64,000 nt of DNA. It comes from Candidatus Mediterraneibacter stercoripullorum. GTDB taxonomy: Bacteria; Bacillota; Clostridia; Lachnospirales; Lachnospiraceae. Position 1 is the stretch's first letter, and the number at the start of each line of letters is the position of its first letter. Made by a program: the position numbers and the translations under genes. Under the pieces are notes generated by a model, which saw only the letters and a list, made by a program, of their open reading frames with translations, searched no databases and was not told the DNA's origin. Location of the stretch: NCBI GenBank assembly GCA_019115765.1, contig DXCZ01000095.1, forward strand, positions 1 to 64,000. The letters are read 5' to 3'. Positions 39,627 to 49,540 of this stretch are shown piece by piece.

Positions 39627-41391
39627 TCATAATTTCTCTGTCAGCTCACCGTTTCTGTATGCCGCCAGAAGCCGTTCCAGATCTTTTACCTGTTCTCTCA
39701 GCTCACGTCCCACATCCGTATCTCCTACCAGCACTCTGTCATAGAGCCGCTGTACCACTACAGTTTCCGAATGGATGTCATTTTCCTTCCTCACGGCATC
39801 TTCTGTCGACTCAAAAGGCTCATGTGCAACGATCCTGAGCCCGTAGGAATTATAGATCAGCGTATAGCCCGCAATCCCCGTCTCTTTCTGATATGCCCTG
39901 GAAAATCCACCGTCTATGACCATGACCTTGCCGCCGCATTTGATGGGGCTCTCTCCGTCTTTGCGCTTCACCGGAACATGCCCGTTCACGATATGGGCGG
40001 TAGCCGGATCAAGGCCGAATTCTCTTAGGATCCCGTCTATGACCTTTTCATTCTCGATCAGAGAATAATAAGGATTCTTCTTTTCAACATGTGTCTCCTT
40101 CTCACTCAGGAAATATCTCTCGAAGGTAGCCATCCTGTTTTTCCCAAACAGCGGTGAATCCGGATGCAGCCAGATATACCACATGATATCCTTTCCGTCC
40201 TGCCGCTCCTTCTTATCCAGAGCAAAAAATCCTTTTCTCACATAGCTGTCAAGGACATCGTAGAGTTCCCGGCCTCTGTACATCTTCCCGAAGACCTCCA
40301 CTTCCTTGAGACTGCCATCCTCATTTAGCGGCACGCAGCCGTGATAAAGCAGATTGTCATTATAAACTTTATACAGGCCTCCCTTTGCCAGAAGGAAATG
40401 CATATGCTGTTGGAGCTTCTCACATCCTGTAAACGCCGCCTCCAGTCTGCGCATGATCTCCTCTTCCTCTTCTGTCAAAGCGTAAGGATCCGCCGGATCT
40501 ACTGTCGGGAAATTCATGTCCAGCATCTTATATTCTTTGCCATAAATAGTAACTGTACCCTTTTCGAAATCAATCCTGTGAAGAAGCGCCCGGTCATCCA
40601 GATGAAATGTCGTCTGCCGCCGGATGATCTGTCCCTCCACTTTAAACTGAATAACCGATATTGCTTTGTGGATCCTCAGGTTCATCTGCATCTCTTCAGA
40701 ATCTGGTTTGTCCGGCACTTTAAGTTTGAAACAGGTGCATGGATCATCCTCATATGTCCTGAGGGCGAATGTGGCAAGCGGAAGCAGATTGACCCCGTAA
40801 CCATCTTCCAGGATATCGAGATTCCCATAACGGGCGCAGATCCGGATCGCATTTGCAATGCATCCCCACTGACCTGCCGATTCGTATGATCGTGGAAATG
40901 ATCTCATTGTAATAAGATTCCTTATCATGTACTTCTGCCTTTTCTGTGATCAATTCCTCGATCACATAGGCAAAATCTTTCGGCAGCGCTTTGCGCACCT
41001 TTGATCTTGTGTATTTGCTGGCAGCACGCTTTGCCACCTCAATAAGAAGGTACAGATGAACTCTGTACCAGTCATCCATATTCGTCTCTGTTCTCTTAAT
41101 TATATCCATTTTTGCCTTGGGATAGCAGATCAGAGTAGCAAGAGCTTTCTTATCCTTCAGGCTCATGGCATTTCCAAACACATCATCGATCTTTCTCCGG
41201 ACAGATCCCGAGCCATTCTTGAGCACATGGGAGAAAGCCTCGTATTCTCCATGTACATCTGTCAGAAAATGTTCCGTACCTTTCGGCAGGTTCAGGATTG
41301 CCTGAAGATTGATGATCTCTGTGGATGCGGCTGCGATCGTGGGATACAGGCCAGACAGCCGTTCCAGATATCTGGTTTCCAGATCTTTCAT
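39627..41391 (-). pseudogene. fbp: Class III (Firmicutes-type) fructose-1,6-bisphosphatase, disrupted by internal out-of-frame deletion near 40864-40884
   Basis: N-part [53 protein letters not shown]...[10 protein letters not shown]-part in another frame [37 protein letters not shown]. The segment expected to hold GDIYDRGP and GNHD is missing. Confidence 0.85.
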
Positions 41392-41415
41392 AAATACCCT
41401 CCGATCATATCTGTT

Positions 41416-42171
41416 CTATCCGATCACATCACTCATATCGTACATTCCCGCTTCCTTCCCTGCAAGGAATTTTGCCGCTTCGATCGCACCCTTTCCAAAA
41501 ACGCTGCGGGAATAAGCCGTATGCTTAAACTCAATAACTTCGTCCGTTCCGGCAAAGATCACCTCATGTTCACCCACGATAGTCCCGCCCCTGACTGCTG
41601 AAATACCAATCTCTTTGCTGTCTCTTTTCTTTCTCACCTGGCTTCTGTCATATATATATGTATATTCTCCGCCAAGCGCATCATTGACCGAGTCCGCAAG
41701 TGCCAGAGCAGTCCCGCTGGGAGCGTCCAGTTTCTGATTATGATGCTTCTCTACAAGCTCAATGTCAAATCCCGCCGGAGCAAGCACTCTGGCCGCATCT
41801 TTAAGAAGCTTAAGCAGCAGATTGATACCCAGTGACATGTTCGCGGATTTCAGGATCGGAATCTTTTTCGAAATCTCGTTTACTCTGGCAAGCTGTTCAT
41901 CTGACAGTCCCGTTGTACACAGAACGACCGGCAGCTTTTTCTCCTCACAGTAGTCCAGAAGGCCGTCCATTGCTTTTGCAGTGGAGAAATCAATAACCAC
42001 ATCAGCTTCCACATCACACTTTTCAATGGAATCAAACACAGGATAATTGTTCGGCACCTCCGTATATGTATCAACTCCCGCCGTAATCTCTGCCGCATCA
42101 TCATTTTTCACAAGTTCTGTGATCATCTTTCCCATTTTTCCGTTACAGCCGTGCATGATTATTTTTATCAT
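41416..42171 (-). CDS. dapB: 4-hydroxy-tetrahydrodipicolinate reductase
   Basis: IKIIMHGCNGKMGKMITELV, VEKHHNQKLDAPSGTALALAD. Confidence 0.96.
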   Translation of the reverse strand: MIKIIMHGCNGKMGKMITELVKNDDAAEITAGVDTYTEVPNNYPVFDSIEKCDVEADVVIDFSTAKAMDGLLDYCEEKKLPVVLCTTGLSDEQLARVNEISKKIPILKSANMSLGINLLLKLLKDAARVLAPAGFDIELVEKHHNQKLDAPSGTALALADSVNDALGGEYTYIYDRSQVRKKRDSKEIGISAVRGGTIVGEHEVIFAGTDEVIEFKHTAYSRSVFGKGAIEAAKFLAGKEAGMYDMSDVIG

Positions 42172-42298
42172 AGTCTTTCTCCTCTCTTTATCTCATGTTC
42201 CGGAGCAGGATTCTCTCCTTTCCGTACTTCATATTTTAAAGAATACCACATTTATTCCGGTATCACAATATTGTTATTTTGTTAACGGGAGACAGGAA

Positions 42299-42341
42299 AC
42301 AGGCCGGCGCAGCAGTACTTTTCACTGCTGTTCCGGCCTGT
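42299..42341 (-). terminator. Possible terminator hairpin
   Basis: ACAGGCCGG ... CCGGCCTGT with inner GCAGCAGT/ACTGCTG; weak T-run. Confidence 0.45.
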
Positions 42342-42350
42342 GGATATCTC

Positions 42351-42980
42351 CTATTCGTCCAGACATTCCAGTTTGCTCACCGACACTTCATACGCTGTTC
42401 TTGTCTCTGTCTCCGTCTCAGAAAGTTTTTTCACATATTCCCTGCTCTGGATACGTCCCAGTATCCGGACATGCTCTCCGACCTCAAATCCGGACGCATA
42501 CCTTGCATTTCTTCCCCAGCAGATACACGGAATGTAGTCTGACTTGCCATAAGGCCGGTTTACCGCCAGCAGAAGATCAGCGATTTCTCTGCCCAGAGGC
42601 GTCTTCCTGTATACAGGCTTTTTGCACATGTAGCCTTCCAGCAGGATATGATTTGTCTTCGCCCCGTCAGGCTCCTCATCAATGAACTCCACTTCCCTCG
42701 CAAAAACAGACAGCACAAGTCTGTTTTTCTGTTCTTCATGACGGTTATAGGAGCGGAACTGTCCGGATACCATAATGCATTCTCCCCGGTAGTCCTGTGT
42801 GACATCCAGCAGCCGTTCCGAGATCATCACCGGGATCCGGTCGCAGGAGCTGCTCAGCCTCTTCACCCGGATATCTACCATGTAGAATCCTTCTCCGAAG
42901 ACTTCGTGGCTGTATGTAAACTCCGACACCACCTCACCGATAACCGTCACCTGATTGTTCTCAATAATCTTATCTGACAT
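42351..42980 (-). CDS. Single-stranded DNA-binding protein-like, two OB-fold halves
   Basis: NNQVTVIGEVVSEFTYSHEVFGEGFYMVDI ... NHILLEGYMCKKPVYRKTPLGREIADLLLAVNR. Confidence 0.75.
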   Translation of the reverse strand: MSDKIIENNQVTVIGEVVSEFTYSHEVFGEGFYMVDIRVKRLSSSCDRIPVMISERLLDVTQDYRGECIMVSGQFRSYNRHEEQKNRLVLSVFAREVEFIDEEPDGAKTNHILLEGYMCKKPVYRKTPLGREIADLLLAVNRPYGKSDYIPCICWGRNARYASGFEVGEHVRILGRIQSREYVKKLSETETETRTAYEVSVSKLECLDE

Positions 42981-43284
42981 AATTTATTTTCTCCCTTCCT
43001 CTGTTCGGTATTTTGAGTCACTACTAAATCTATGAACCGTATTCTCTCATTAGAACCTTATTTTTCCAGAATCGTTCGACGGCCTTTTCCGACAGAAATC
43101 GCAGCGGCTCAGCAAGTCTCGTTTATGAAATCGAACTGCGTACTTACTGCGGCTGATCAAGCCCGGCATCCCCCTTGTCAGCTGCACTTCTTCATAATAT
43201 GCTTGTAAATTCGGGATTTTGTGATAAAATAAAGCAGTTGCAGTATAATGGATTATGATTATTAGGAAAGAGTGTTGAATTAAT

Positions 43285-45114
43285 ATGAAAATGAAACGAG
43301 AAGATGTGAGAAATATCGCTATCATCGCTCATGTTGACCACGGAAAGACGACGCTGGTGGATGAACTTTTAAAGCAGAGCGGCGTATTCCGCGAGAATCA
43401 GGAAGTGGCGGAACGTGTCATGGACTCCAATGATATCGAGAGGGAAAGAGGTATCACGATCCTCTCCAAAAATACAGCGGTGCATTACAAAGGGACAAAG
43501 ATCAATATCATCGACACCCCTGGTCACGCTGATTTCGGCGGCGAGGTGGAACGTGTCCTGAAGATGGTAAACGGTGTTATCCTTGTTGTTGATGCCTTCG
43601 AAGGAGCCATGCCCCAGACGAAATTCGTGCTCAGGAAAGCGCTGGATCTGAATCTGCCGGTTATTGTCTGCATCAATAAGATCGACCGGCCGGAAGCCCG
43701 CCCGGAATCTGTTATTGATGAAGTACTGGAACTTCTCATCGATCTGGGTGCCTCTGACGAGCAGCTTGAATGCCCCATCGTCTATGCCTCAGCCAAAGCA
43801 GGTGTAGCCGTACTTGATCTGTCTGATGAAGAAGTAGATATGAAGCCGCTCTTCGAGACAATCCTGAACTATATCCCCGCGCCTGAAGGCGATCCGGAAG
43901 CTCCGACCCAGGTACTGATCAGCACCATCGACTATAACGAGTATGTGGGACGTATCGGTATCGGCAAAGTAGACAATGGAACCATCGCTGTCAATCAGGA
44001 GATGGTGCTGGTCAACCACCATGACCCGGACAAGCAGGAAAAAGTAAAGATCAGTAAGCTCTATGAGTTCGACGGACTGGACAAGGTAGAGGTAAAAGAA
44101 GCAACCATCGGTTCTATCGTAGCCATCTCCGGCATTGCGGACATTTCCATCGGGGATACCCTCTGCTCTCCGGAAAATCCGGAGCCCATCCCCTTCCAGA
44201 AGATATCCGAGCCGACCATTTCCATGCAGTTCATTGTCAATGACAGTCCTTTCGCAGGTCAGGAAGGAAAATATGTCACATCCCGCCACCTCCGTGAGAG
44301 GCTGTTCCGGGAACTGAACACAGACGTCAGCCTGCGCGTGGAAGAGACTGACAACACCGACAGCTTCAAGGTGTCCGGACGCGGAGAGCTCCATCTCTCT
44401 GTACTGATTGAAAACATGCGAAGGGAAGGATACGAATTTGCCGTAAGCAAGGCTGAAGTTCTCTACAAGACAGATGAAAACGGCAAAAAGCTGGAACCCA
44501 TGGAAATCGCCTACATTGATGTTCCGGACGAATTTACCGGAGTCGTTATCGAAAAGCTGGGACAGCGTAGAGGCGAACTAAGAAATATGGGTGTCTCCAA
44601 CGGAGGCTATACAAGACTTGAGTTTTCCATCCCCGCCAGAGGCCTGATCGGATACCGCGGCGAGTTCCTTACTGACACAAAGGGCAACGGCATCATGAAT
44701 ACCGCATTTGACGGATATGAACCTTACAAGGGAGATATCCAGTACAGAAAGCAGGGCTCTCTGATTGCTTTTGAGACAGGTGAATCCGTAACTTATGGAT
44801 TATACAGCGCACAGGAGCGTGGTACACTGTTCATTGGCCCCGGCGAAAAAGTATACGCCGGAATGGTCATCGGACAGAACGGCAAAGCCGAAGACATCGA
44901 ATTGAATGTCTGCAAGACCAAACATCTGACCAACACCCGTTCATCAAGTGCCGATGAAGCGCTCCGCCTTACCCCGCCGCGCATTTTAAGTCTGGAGCAG
45001 GCATTGGATTTCATTGATACTGACGAGCTGCTGGAGGTTACACCGAAGTCTCTCCGCATCCGCAAGAAAATCCTTGACTCCCGTATGCGTAAGCGCAGTG
45101 CGATGAAACAATAG
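43285..45114 (+). CDS. typA: Translational GTPase TypA/BipA
   Basis: NIAIIAHVDHGKTTLVDELLKQSG, RERGITILSKNTAV. Confidence 0.97.
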   Translation: MKMKREDVRNIAIIAHVDHGKTTLVDELLKQSGVFRENQEVAERVMDSNDIERERGITILSKNTAVHYKGTKINIIDTPGHADFGGEVERVLKMVNGVILVVDAFEGAMPQTKFVLRKALDLNLPVIVCINKIDRPEARPESVIDEVLELLIDLGASDEQLECPIVYASAKAGVAVLDLSDEEVDMKPLFETILNYIPAPEGDPEAPTQVLISTIDYNEYVGRIGIGKVDNGTIAVNQEMVLVNHHDPDKQEKVKISKLYEFDGLDKVEVKEATIGSIVAISGIADISIGDTLCSPENPEPIPFQKISEPTISMQFIVNDSPFAGQEGKYVTSRHLRERLFRELNTDVSLRVEETDNTDSFKVSGRGELHLSVLIENMRREGYEFAVSKAEVLYKTDENGKKLEPMEIAYIDVPDEFTGVVIEKLGQRRGELRNMGVSNGGYTRLEFSIPARGLIGYRGEFLTDTKGNGIMNTAFDGYEPYKGDIQYRKQGSLIAFETGESVTYGLYSAQERGTLFIGPGEKVYAGMVIGQNGKAEDIELNVCKTKHLTNTRSSSADEALRLTPPRILSLEQALDFIDTDELLEVTPKSLRIRKKILDSRMRKRSAMKQ

Positions 45115-45260
45115 TTCCTCAGATACCCTCAGCAGGAAAATCATCTGCGCAGAGGTGATTCGTTCTATACATCGGGGCCGTTCCATGCTATAATATTTAC
45201 ATAATACAAACATAGAATTTACTTTGCTTGTGTTAAATATGAACAAAGGAGTTGAGCAGC

Positions 45261-45818
45261 ATGAATTTTATTATCAGTGGAAAAAATATCGAGGTAACAC
45301 CCGGACTGAAAGATGCTGTGGAGCAGAAATTAGGAAAGCTGGAAAGGTATTTCACTCCTGAGACAGAAATCATCGTAACACTCAGTGTGGAGAAGGGCCG
45401 CCAGAAGATCGAGGTAACCATCCCCGTTAAAGGCAGCATTGTCCGCTCCGAGCAGACAAGCAGCGACATGTACGTATCCATTGATCTTGTGGAAGAGGTC
45501 ATAGAACGTCAGCTTCGGAAGTACAAGAACAAGCTGGTGGCAAGGAGCCAGGGACATCCCACAGCTTCCGCCACACCGAACAGCTTCAAAAAGGAATTCG
45601 TGGAATCTGAGGAAGAACCGGCGGAGGATGACGAGATCCGTATCGTTCGTACTAAACGTTTCGGCATCAAGCCTATGTTCCCGGAGGATGCATGCATCCA
45701 GATGGAACTCCTTGGTCACAGTTTCTTCGTATTTTCTAATGCGGAGACAGATGAAGTCAATGTAGTTTACAAGAGAAAGGATGGTTCTTTCGGACTGATC
45801 GAACCGGAATTTTCTTAG
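45261..45818 (+). CDS. hpf: Ribosome hibernation-promoting factor (long form, RaiA family)
   Basis: MNFIISGKNIEVTPGLKDAVEQKLGKLERYF; C-terminal VRTKRFGIKPMFPEDACIQMELLGHSFFVFSNAETDEVNVVYKRKDGSFGLIEP. Confidence 0.96.
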   Translation: MNFIISGKNIEVTPGLKDAVEQKLGKLERYFTPETEIIVTLSVEKGRQKIEVTIPVKGSIVRSEQTSSDMYVSIDLVEEVIERQLRKYKNKLVARSQGHPTASATPNSFKKEFVESEEEPAEDDEIRIVRTKRFGIKPMFPEDACIQMELLGHSFFVFSNAETDEVNVVYKRKDGSFGLIEPEFS

Positions 45819-45863
45819 AACTGGAATGAATAATTTTTCTAAATGAATAGTTGTTTCACTTAC

Positions 45864-45892
45864 AGGGGGAGCTGCCGGCGGCAGCTCCCCCT
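45864..45892. terminator. Hairpin terminator
   Basis: AGGGGGAGCTGCC-GG... CGGCAGCTCCCCCT perfect stem. Confidence 0.75.
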
Positions 45893-45903
45893 CTATAATT
45901 ACA

Positions 45904-45941
45904 GGCACGCGGGACTCGTGCCAGCTTTAGACAATATGTCA
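45904..45941 (-). repeat. Degenerate copy (E) of the interspersed element
   Basis: GCACGCGGGACTCGTGCCAGCTTTAGACAATATGTCAG compared with GCGCGGGATTCGGGTCAGCTTTAGCTGACATAATAC. Confidence 0.4.
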
Positions 45942-45961
45942 GAAGCGACCGATAGTTCTTA

Positions 45962-46615
45962 TCACTCCTGAAAGACGCGGATTCCCTCATCTGTATCTGC
46001 AAACCAGCACTCCTCTACTGTCTCAATGCCTGCCTTACCGCCTGTTCCCTCTGTAATCTCATCCCGGAAAGCCTTTTCCTCTGCATCCGGGACAAGCACT
46101 TCAAGTTCAACCTTCTCCGTATACACACTGTCCGCTAGATACAGACCTCTCTGTCCGATCATATACTGGATCTTCCCGAGCAAAGTGTAATCTGTGCTGA
46201 TCCGAATCCGTGATCCATGTATCTTCTCAATAATACTGCTCTGCCGGAGGCCCTCCGCCGCTGCTTCTGTATAGGCGCGCACAAGCCCGCCTGTTCCCAG
46301 AAGAGTCCCTCCGAAATAGCGGGTAACAACTACAAATACATCTGTCAGATGGTTTCCGCGTATCACCTCTAGAATAGGCTTTCCGGCTGTCCCCGCCGGC
46401 TCGCCGTCGTCACTCATCCGTTCCAGACATGGGGTCCGACCAGTCACATAAGCCCAGCAGTGATGCCGGGCGTCCCAGTACTTCTTTCTGGTCTCCTCAA
46501 GGTAAGACATGGCCTCCTCCTCTGAAGAAACCGGGAAAACTTCCGCGATAAACCGGGATTTCTTCTCTATGATTTCCCCAGAGCCGCCTCTGTATACTGT
46601 ATGATAACTTTTCAA
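45962..46615 (-). CDS. YigZ/IMPACT family protein
   Basis: GSGEIIEKKSRFIAEVFPV, DARHHCWAYV, DDGEPAGTAGKPILEVI, VVTRYFGGTLLGTGGLVRAY. Confidence 0.93.
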   Translation of the reverse strand: MKSYHTVYRGGSGEIIEKKSRFIAEVFPVSSEEEAMSYLEETRKKYWDARHHCWAYVTGRTPCLERMSDDGEPAGTAGKPILEVIRGNHLTDVFVVVTRYFGGTLLGTGGLVRAYTEAAAEGLRQSSIIEKIHGSRIRISTDYTLLGKIQYMIGQRGLYLADSVYTEKVELEVLVPDAEEKAFRDEITEGTGGKAGIETVEECWFADTDEGIRVFQE

Positions 46616-46780
46616 TATGCTCTCCTCCTGATCTATGCTGTATCTACTATATCAGATTGCAGTCAAATTCGGAAGAATTTCTTAAATTTGCAGCTTCAAT
46701 TGTGAAGTTTTTATTTTTTTCTTTATTTAAAAGAGCATCTTTGTTATAATCATAAGAGTGGGTAAAGGAGGATGTAATTC

Positions 46781-49435
46781 GTGAATTACGGAAAAAATAA
46801 TATTTCGAAGAAAAAGAAAAAGATCTCTTCGAAAAAAAGGATGAAAAAGAAGCGGCTTGGAGTTCGTCTTTTTAAAGCAATCATCATCTGTATCCTGCTC
46901 CTGGCCGTCATCTGTGTCGTCGGAGGCTGTGTGCTGGTGAAACATATCGTTGATAACACCCCGACTGTTACAGCAGAAGATATCCTTCCAAAAGGATACA
47001 CAACAAATATAGTAGATCAGAACGGCACGGTGCTGCGGACACTGAATGATTCAGATTCCAACCGCGTATATAAAACCTACGATGAGATTCCTGAGTATCT
47101 GGCTCATGCGTTCGTAGCCATTGAGGATGAACGTTTTTACGACCACAATGGTGTGGATCTCCAGGGAATCATCCGCGCCGGATTTGTAGGTATTACTAAT
47201 GGTTTCAATTTTACTGAAGGAGCCAGTACGATCACGCAGCAGCTGATCAAGAACAATGTCTTCCCTGATTTTATCAATGAAAGTGCATACGAGAGAGTCG
47301 AGCGAAAGATCCAGGAAATATATCTGGCACTGCAGATCGAACAGCAGATGAGCAAGGAAGAGATTCTGGAAGCATATATGAATACCATCAACCTGAGTCA
47401 GGGCTGCCTGGGCGTACAGACTGCTTCTCTTCGTTACTTTAACAAGGATGTCTCCGAGCTGACACTTTCAGAGTGTGCCGTACTGGCAGCCATTACAAAC
47501 CGCCCGGCGTATTACGATCCGGTCACCCATCCGGAGAATAATGCAAGCAGGCGTGAACGTATTCTGAAACTGATGCTTGAACAGGGATATATCAACCAGG
47601 AAGAGCACGATGAAGCCCTTGCTGACAATGTATATGACCGTATTCTGGAGACAGCGTCCAACACAACGAGCAGTGAGCCTTACTCCTATTTTGTAGATGC
47701 TCTGATCGAGCAGGTTGTGGAAGATCTGGTAAATGAAAAGGGCTACACACAGGCTCAGGCTTATAATCTGCTCTACAGCGGCGGCCTCACGATCCGCGCC
47801 ACACAGGATTCTGAAATCCAGCAGATCTGTGATGAAGAAGTAGATGATCTGGAAGAGCTGATCCCGGGTGTGGAATACGGCGTTGAGTATGCTCTGACGA
47901 TCCACCGAGAGGATGGTTCTGCTGAGAACTACAGCAAAGAAATGTTTGAGACCTATTATAAGGATGCTCATGATGTTTCTTATGTAAACTTTGATTCAGA
48001 GGACGAGGCCAGAGCAGCTATTGAGGAATATAAATCAACACTTAACATCACCGAGAAGGACAAGGTAGACGAGAATCTGGAGATCACGCCTCAGCCTCAG
48101 GTTTCCATAGTGATCATGGATCAGTACACCGGACAGGTCAAGGCTATCGTCGGCGGACGGGGCGAAAAGACGTCCAACCTCTCCCTGAACCGCGCAACCG
48201 GTTCATACCGTCAGCCCGGATCTGTATTCAAGATCCTTTCAACCTATGCACCTGCACTTGACAGCGGTGATATGACACTTGCTAGCATTATTCCGGACGA
48301 GCCCTATAAATATAAGGACGGTACTCCGGTCAACAACGTCAACCACCGCTATGCCGGGGATGTGACCATGAGATATGCGATCCAGCAGTCCATCAACACC
48401 TGTGCGGTAAGAACGTTAACAGAAGACGTTGGTGAAGAAGAAAGTTATGACTTCCTTCTGAATCTCGGCTTTACAACCCTGAATGAAGAGGACAGATATT
48501 CTCAGTCCAAGGCTCTCGGCGGTCTGAATCTGGGTGTATATAATATCGAACTTACAGCAGCATTTGCAGCGCTGGCAAACGGAGGAGTTTATACAGAACC
48601 GACTTTCTATACAGAGATTCTGGATCACGATGGCAATGTCCTGATCGACAACACTTCACCGGAAACAAAACAGGTCATGAAGGATTCTACCGCTTATCTT
48701 CTGACAAGTGCCATGGAAGACGTTGTTGATCAAGGTACCGGAGCAGCTGCAAGACTGGATGATATGACCGCTGCAGGTAAAACCGGTACGACAACCAACT
48801 ATGTGGATCTCTGGTTTGCAGGATATACTCCGTACTATACCGGAGCCGTATGGGGCGGTTACGACAATAACAAGCCAATGAGCAGCTCCAATTCCCGCTG
48901 GCGTAACCAGCTGTGGAAACGAATCATGGACAGAGTACACGAAGGACTGGAAAACAAAGAGTTTGAAGTTCCGTCTTCTGTAGAAAGGAAATCCATCTGT
49001 ACGAGAACCGGGCTTCTGGCTGTCAGCAGCTGTCCGTCTGTTACAGAGTATTTTGCAACAGACTCTCTGCCGACTCAGAGCTGTTCCGGACATTACGTAG
49101 CACCTGATCCGGAACCGGTAACACCGGACGAGACAACCGAAAGCAATAACGGAAATACAACCGATGATGGAAATAACACCGGAACAATTACTGATCCCAA
49201 TACCGGCGGAACTACCGGAGGAAACACTGGTGGATCTACCGGTGGTGAAACCGGCGGCAACACTGGTGGATCTACCGGCGGCGGGTCGACTGGCGGTGAA
49301 ACCGGTGGAGGGTCTACCGGCGGCGGATCTACTGGCGGTGAAACCGGTGGAGGATCTATCGGCGGTGAAACTGGCGGCGGATCTACCGGCGGTGAAACCG
49401 GTGGTGGATCTACCGGCGGTGAAACAACACAATAG
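46781..49435 (+). CDS. Class A penicillin-binding protein (transglycosylase/transpeptidase) with Gly-rich C-terminal repeat tail
   Basis: AIEDERFYDHNGVDLQGIIRA, EGASTITQQLIKN, GSVFKILSTYAPALD, AGKTGTT. Confidence 0.95.
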   Translation: MNYGKNNISKKKKKISSKKRMKKKRLGVRLFKAIIICILLLAVICVVGGCVLVKHIVDNTPTVTAEDILPKGYTTNIVDQNGTVLRTLNDSDSNRVYKTYDEIPEYLAHAFVAIEDERFYDHNGVDLQGIIRAGFVGITNGFNFTEGASTITQQLIKNNVFPDFINESAYERVERKIQEIYLALQIEQQMSKEEILEAYMNTINLSQGCLGVQTASLRYFNKDVSELTLSECAVLAAITNRPAYYDPVTHPENNASRRERILKLMLEQGYINQEEHDEALADNVYDRILETASNTTSSEPYSYFVDALIEQVVEDLVNEKGYTQAQAYNLLYSGGLTIRATQDSEIQQICDEEVDDLEELIPGVEYGVEYALTIHREDGSAENYSKEMFETYYKDAHDVSYVNFDSEDEARAAIEEYKSTLNITEKDKVDENLEITPQPQVSIVIMDQYTGQVKAIVGGRGEKTSNLSLNRATGSYRQPGSVFKILSTYAPALDSGDMTLASIIPDEPYKYKDGTPVNNVNHRYAGDVTMRYAIQQSINTCAVRTLTEDVGEEESYDFLLNLGFTTLNEEDRYSQSKALGGLNLGVYNIELTAAFAALANGGVYTEPTFYTEILDHDGNVLIDNTSPETKQVMKDSTAYLLTSAMEDVVDQGTGAAARLDDMTAAGKTGTTTNYVDLWFAGYTPYYTGAVWGGYDNNKPMSSSNSRWRNQLWKRIMDRVHEGLENKEFEVPSSVERKSICTRTGLLAVSSCPSVTEYFATDSLPTQSCSGHYVAPDPEPVTPDETTESNNGNTTDDGNNTGTITDPNTGGTTGGNTGGSTGGETGGNTGGSTGGGSTGGETGGGSTGGGSTGGETGGGSIGGETGGGSTGGETGGGSTGGETTQ
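49195..49429 (+). repeat. Low-complexity repeat inside PBP gene (27-bp unit encoding GGETGGGST)
   Basis: Repeated GGCGGTGAAACCGGTGGAGGATCTACC-like units. Confidence 0.9.
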
Positions 49436-49463
49436 AAAGATTTTAGTTCATTCTTAAATAAGA

Positions 49464-49513
49464 AAACCATGAAAACGGGATGTCATTTTGCTGACATCCC
49501 GTTTTCATGGTTT
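49464..49513. terminator. Bidirectional terminator, 22-bp perfect stem
   Basis: AAACCATGAAAACGGGATGTCA-TTTTGC-TGACATCCCGTTTTCATGGTTT. Confidence 0.85.
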
Positions 49514-49540
49514 CTCTTATTTGTTTTCTCTTCTACTAAG

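Noticed and set aside
43050-43325. 91-aa minus-strand ORF upstream of typA
   Set aside because: Overlaps the typA promoter and start; no RBS or homology signal.
45120-45260. raiA-motif RNA upstream of hpf
   Set aside because: The intergenic gap is short and I see no extended conserved structure; only a likely promoter.
49195-49429. Tandem repeat resembling a CRISPR-like array
   Set aside because: Repeats are in frame inside the PBP gene, have no unique spacers and encode a Gly/Thr/Ser tail.
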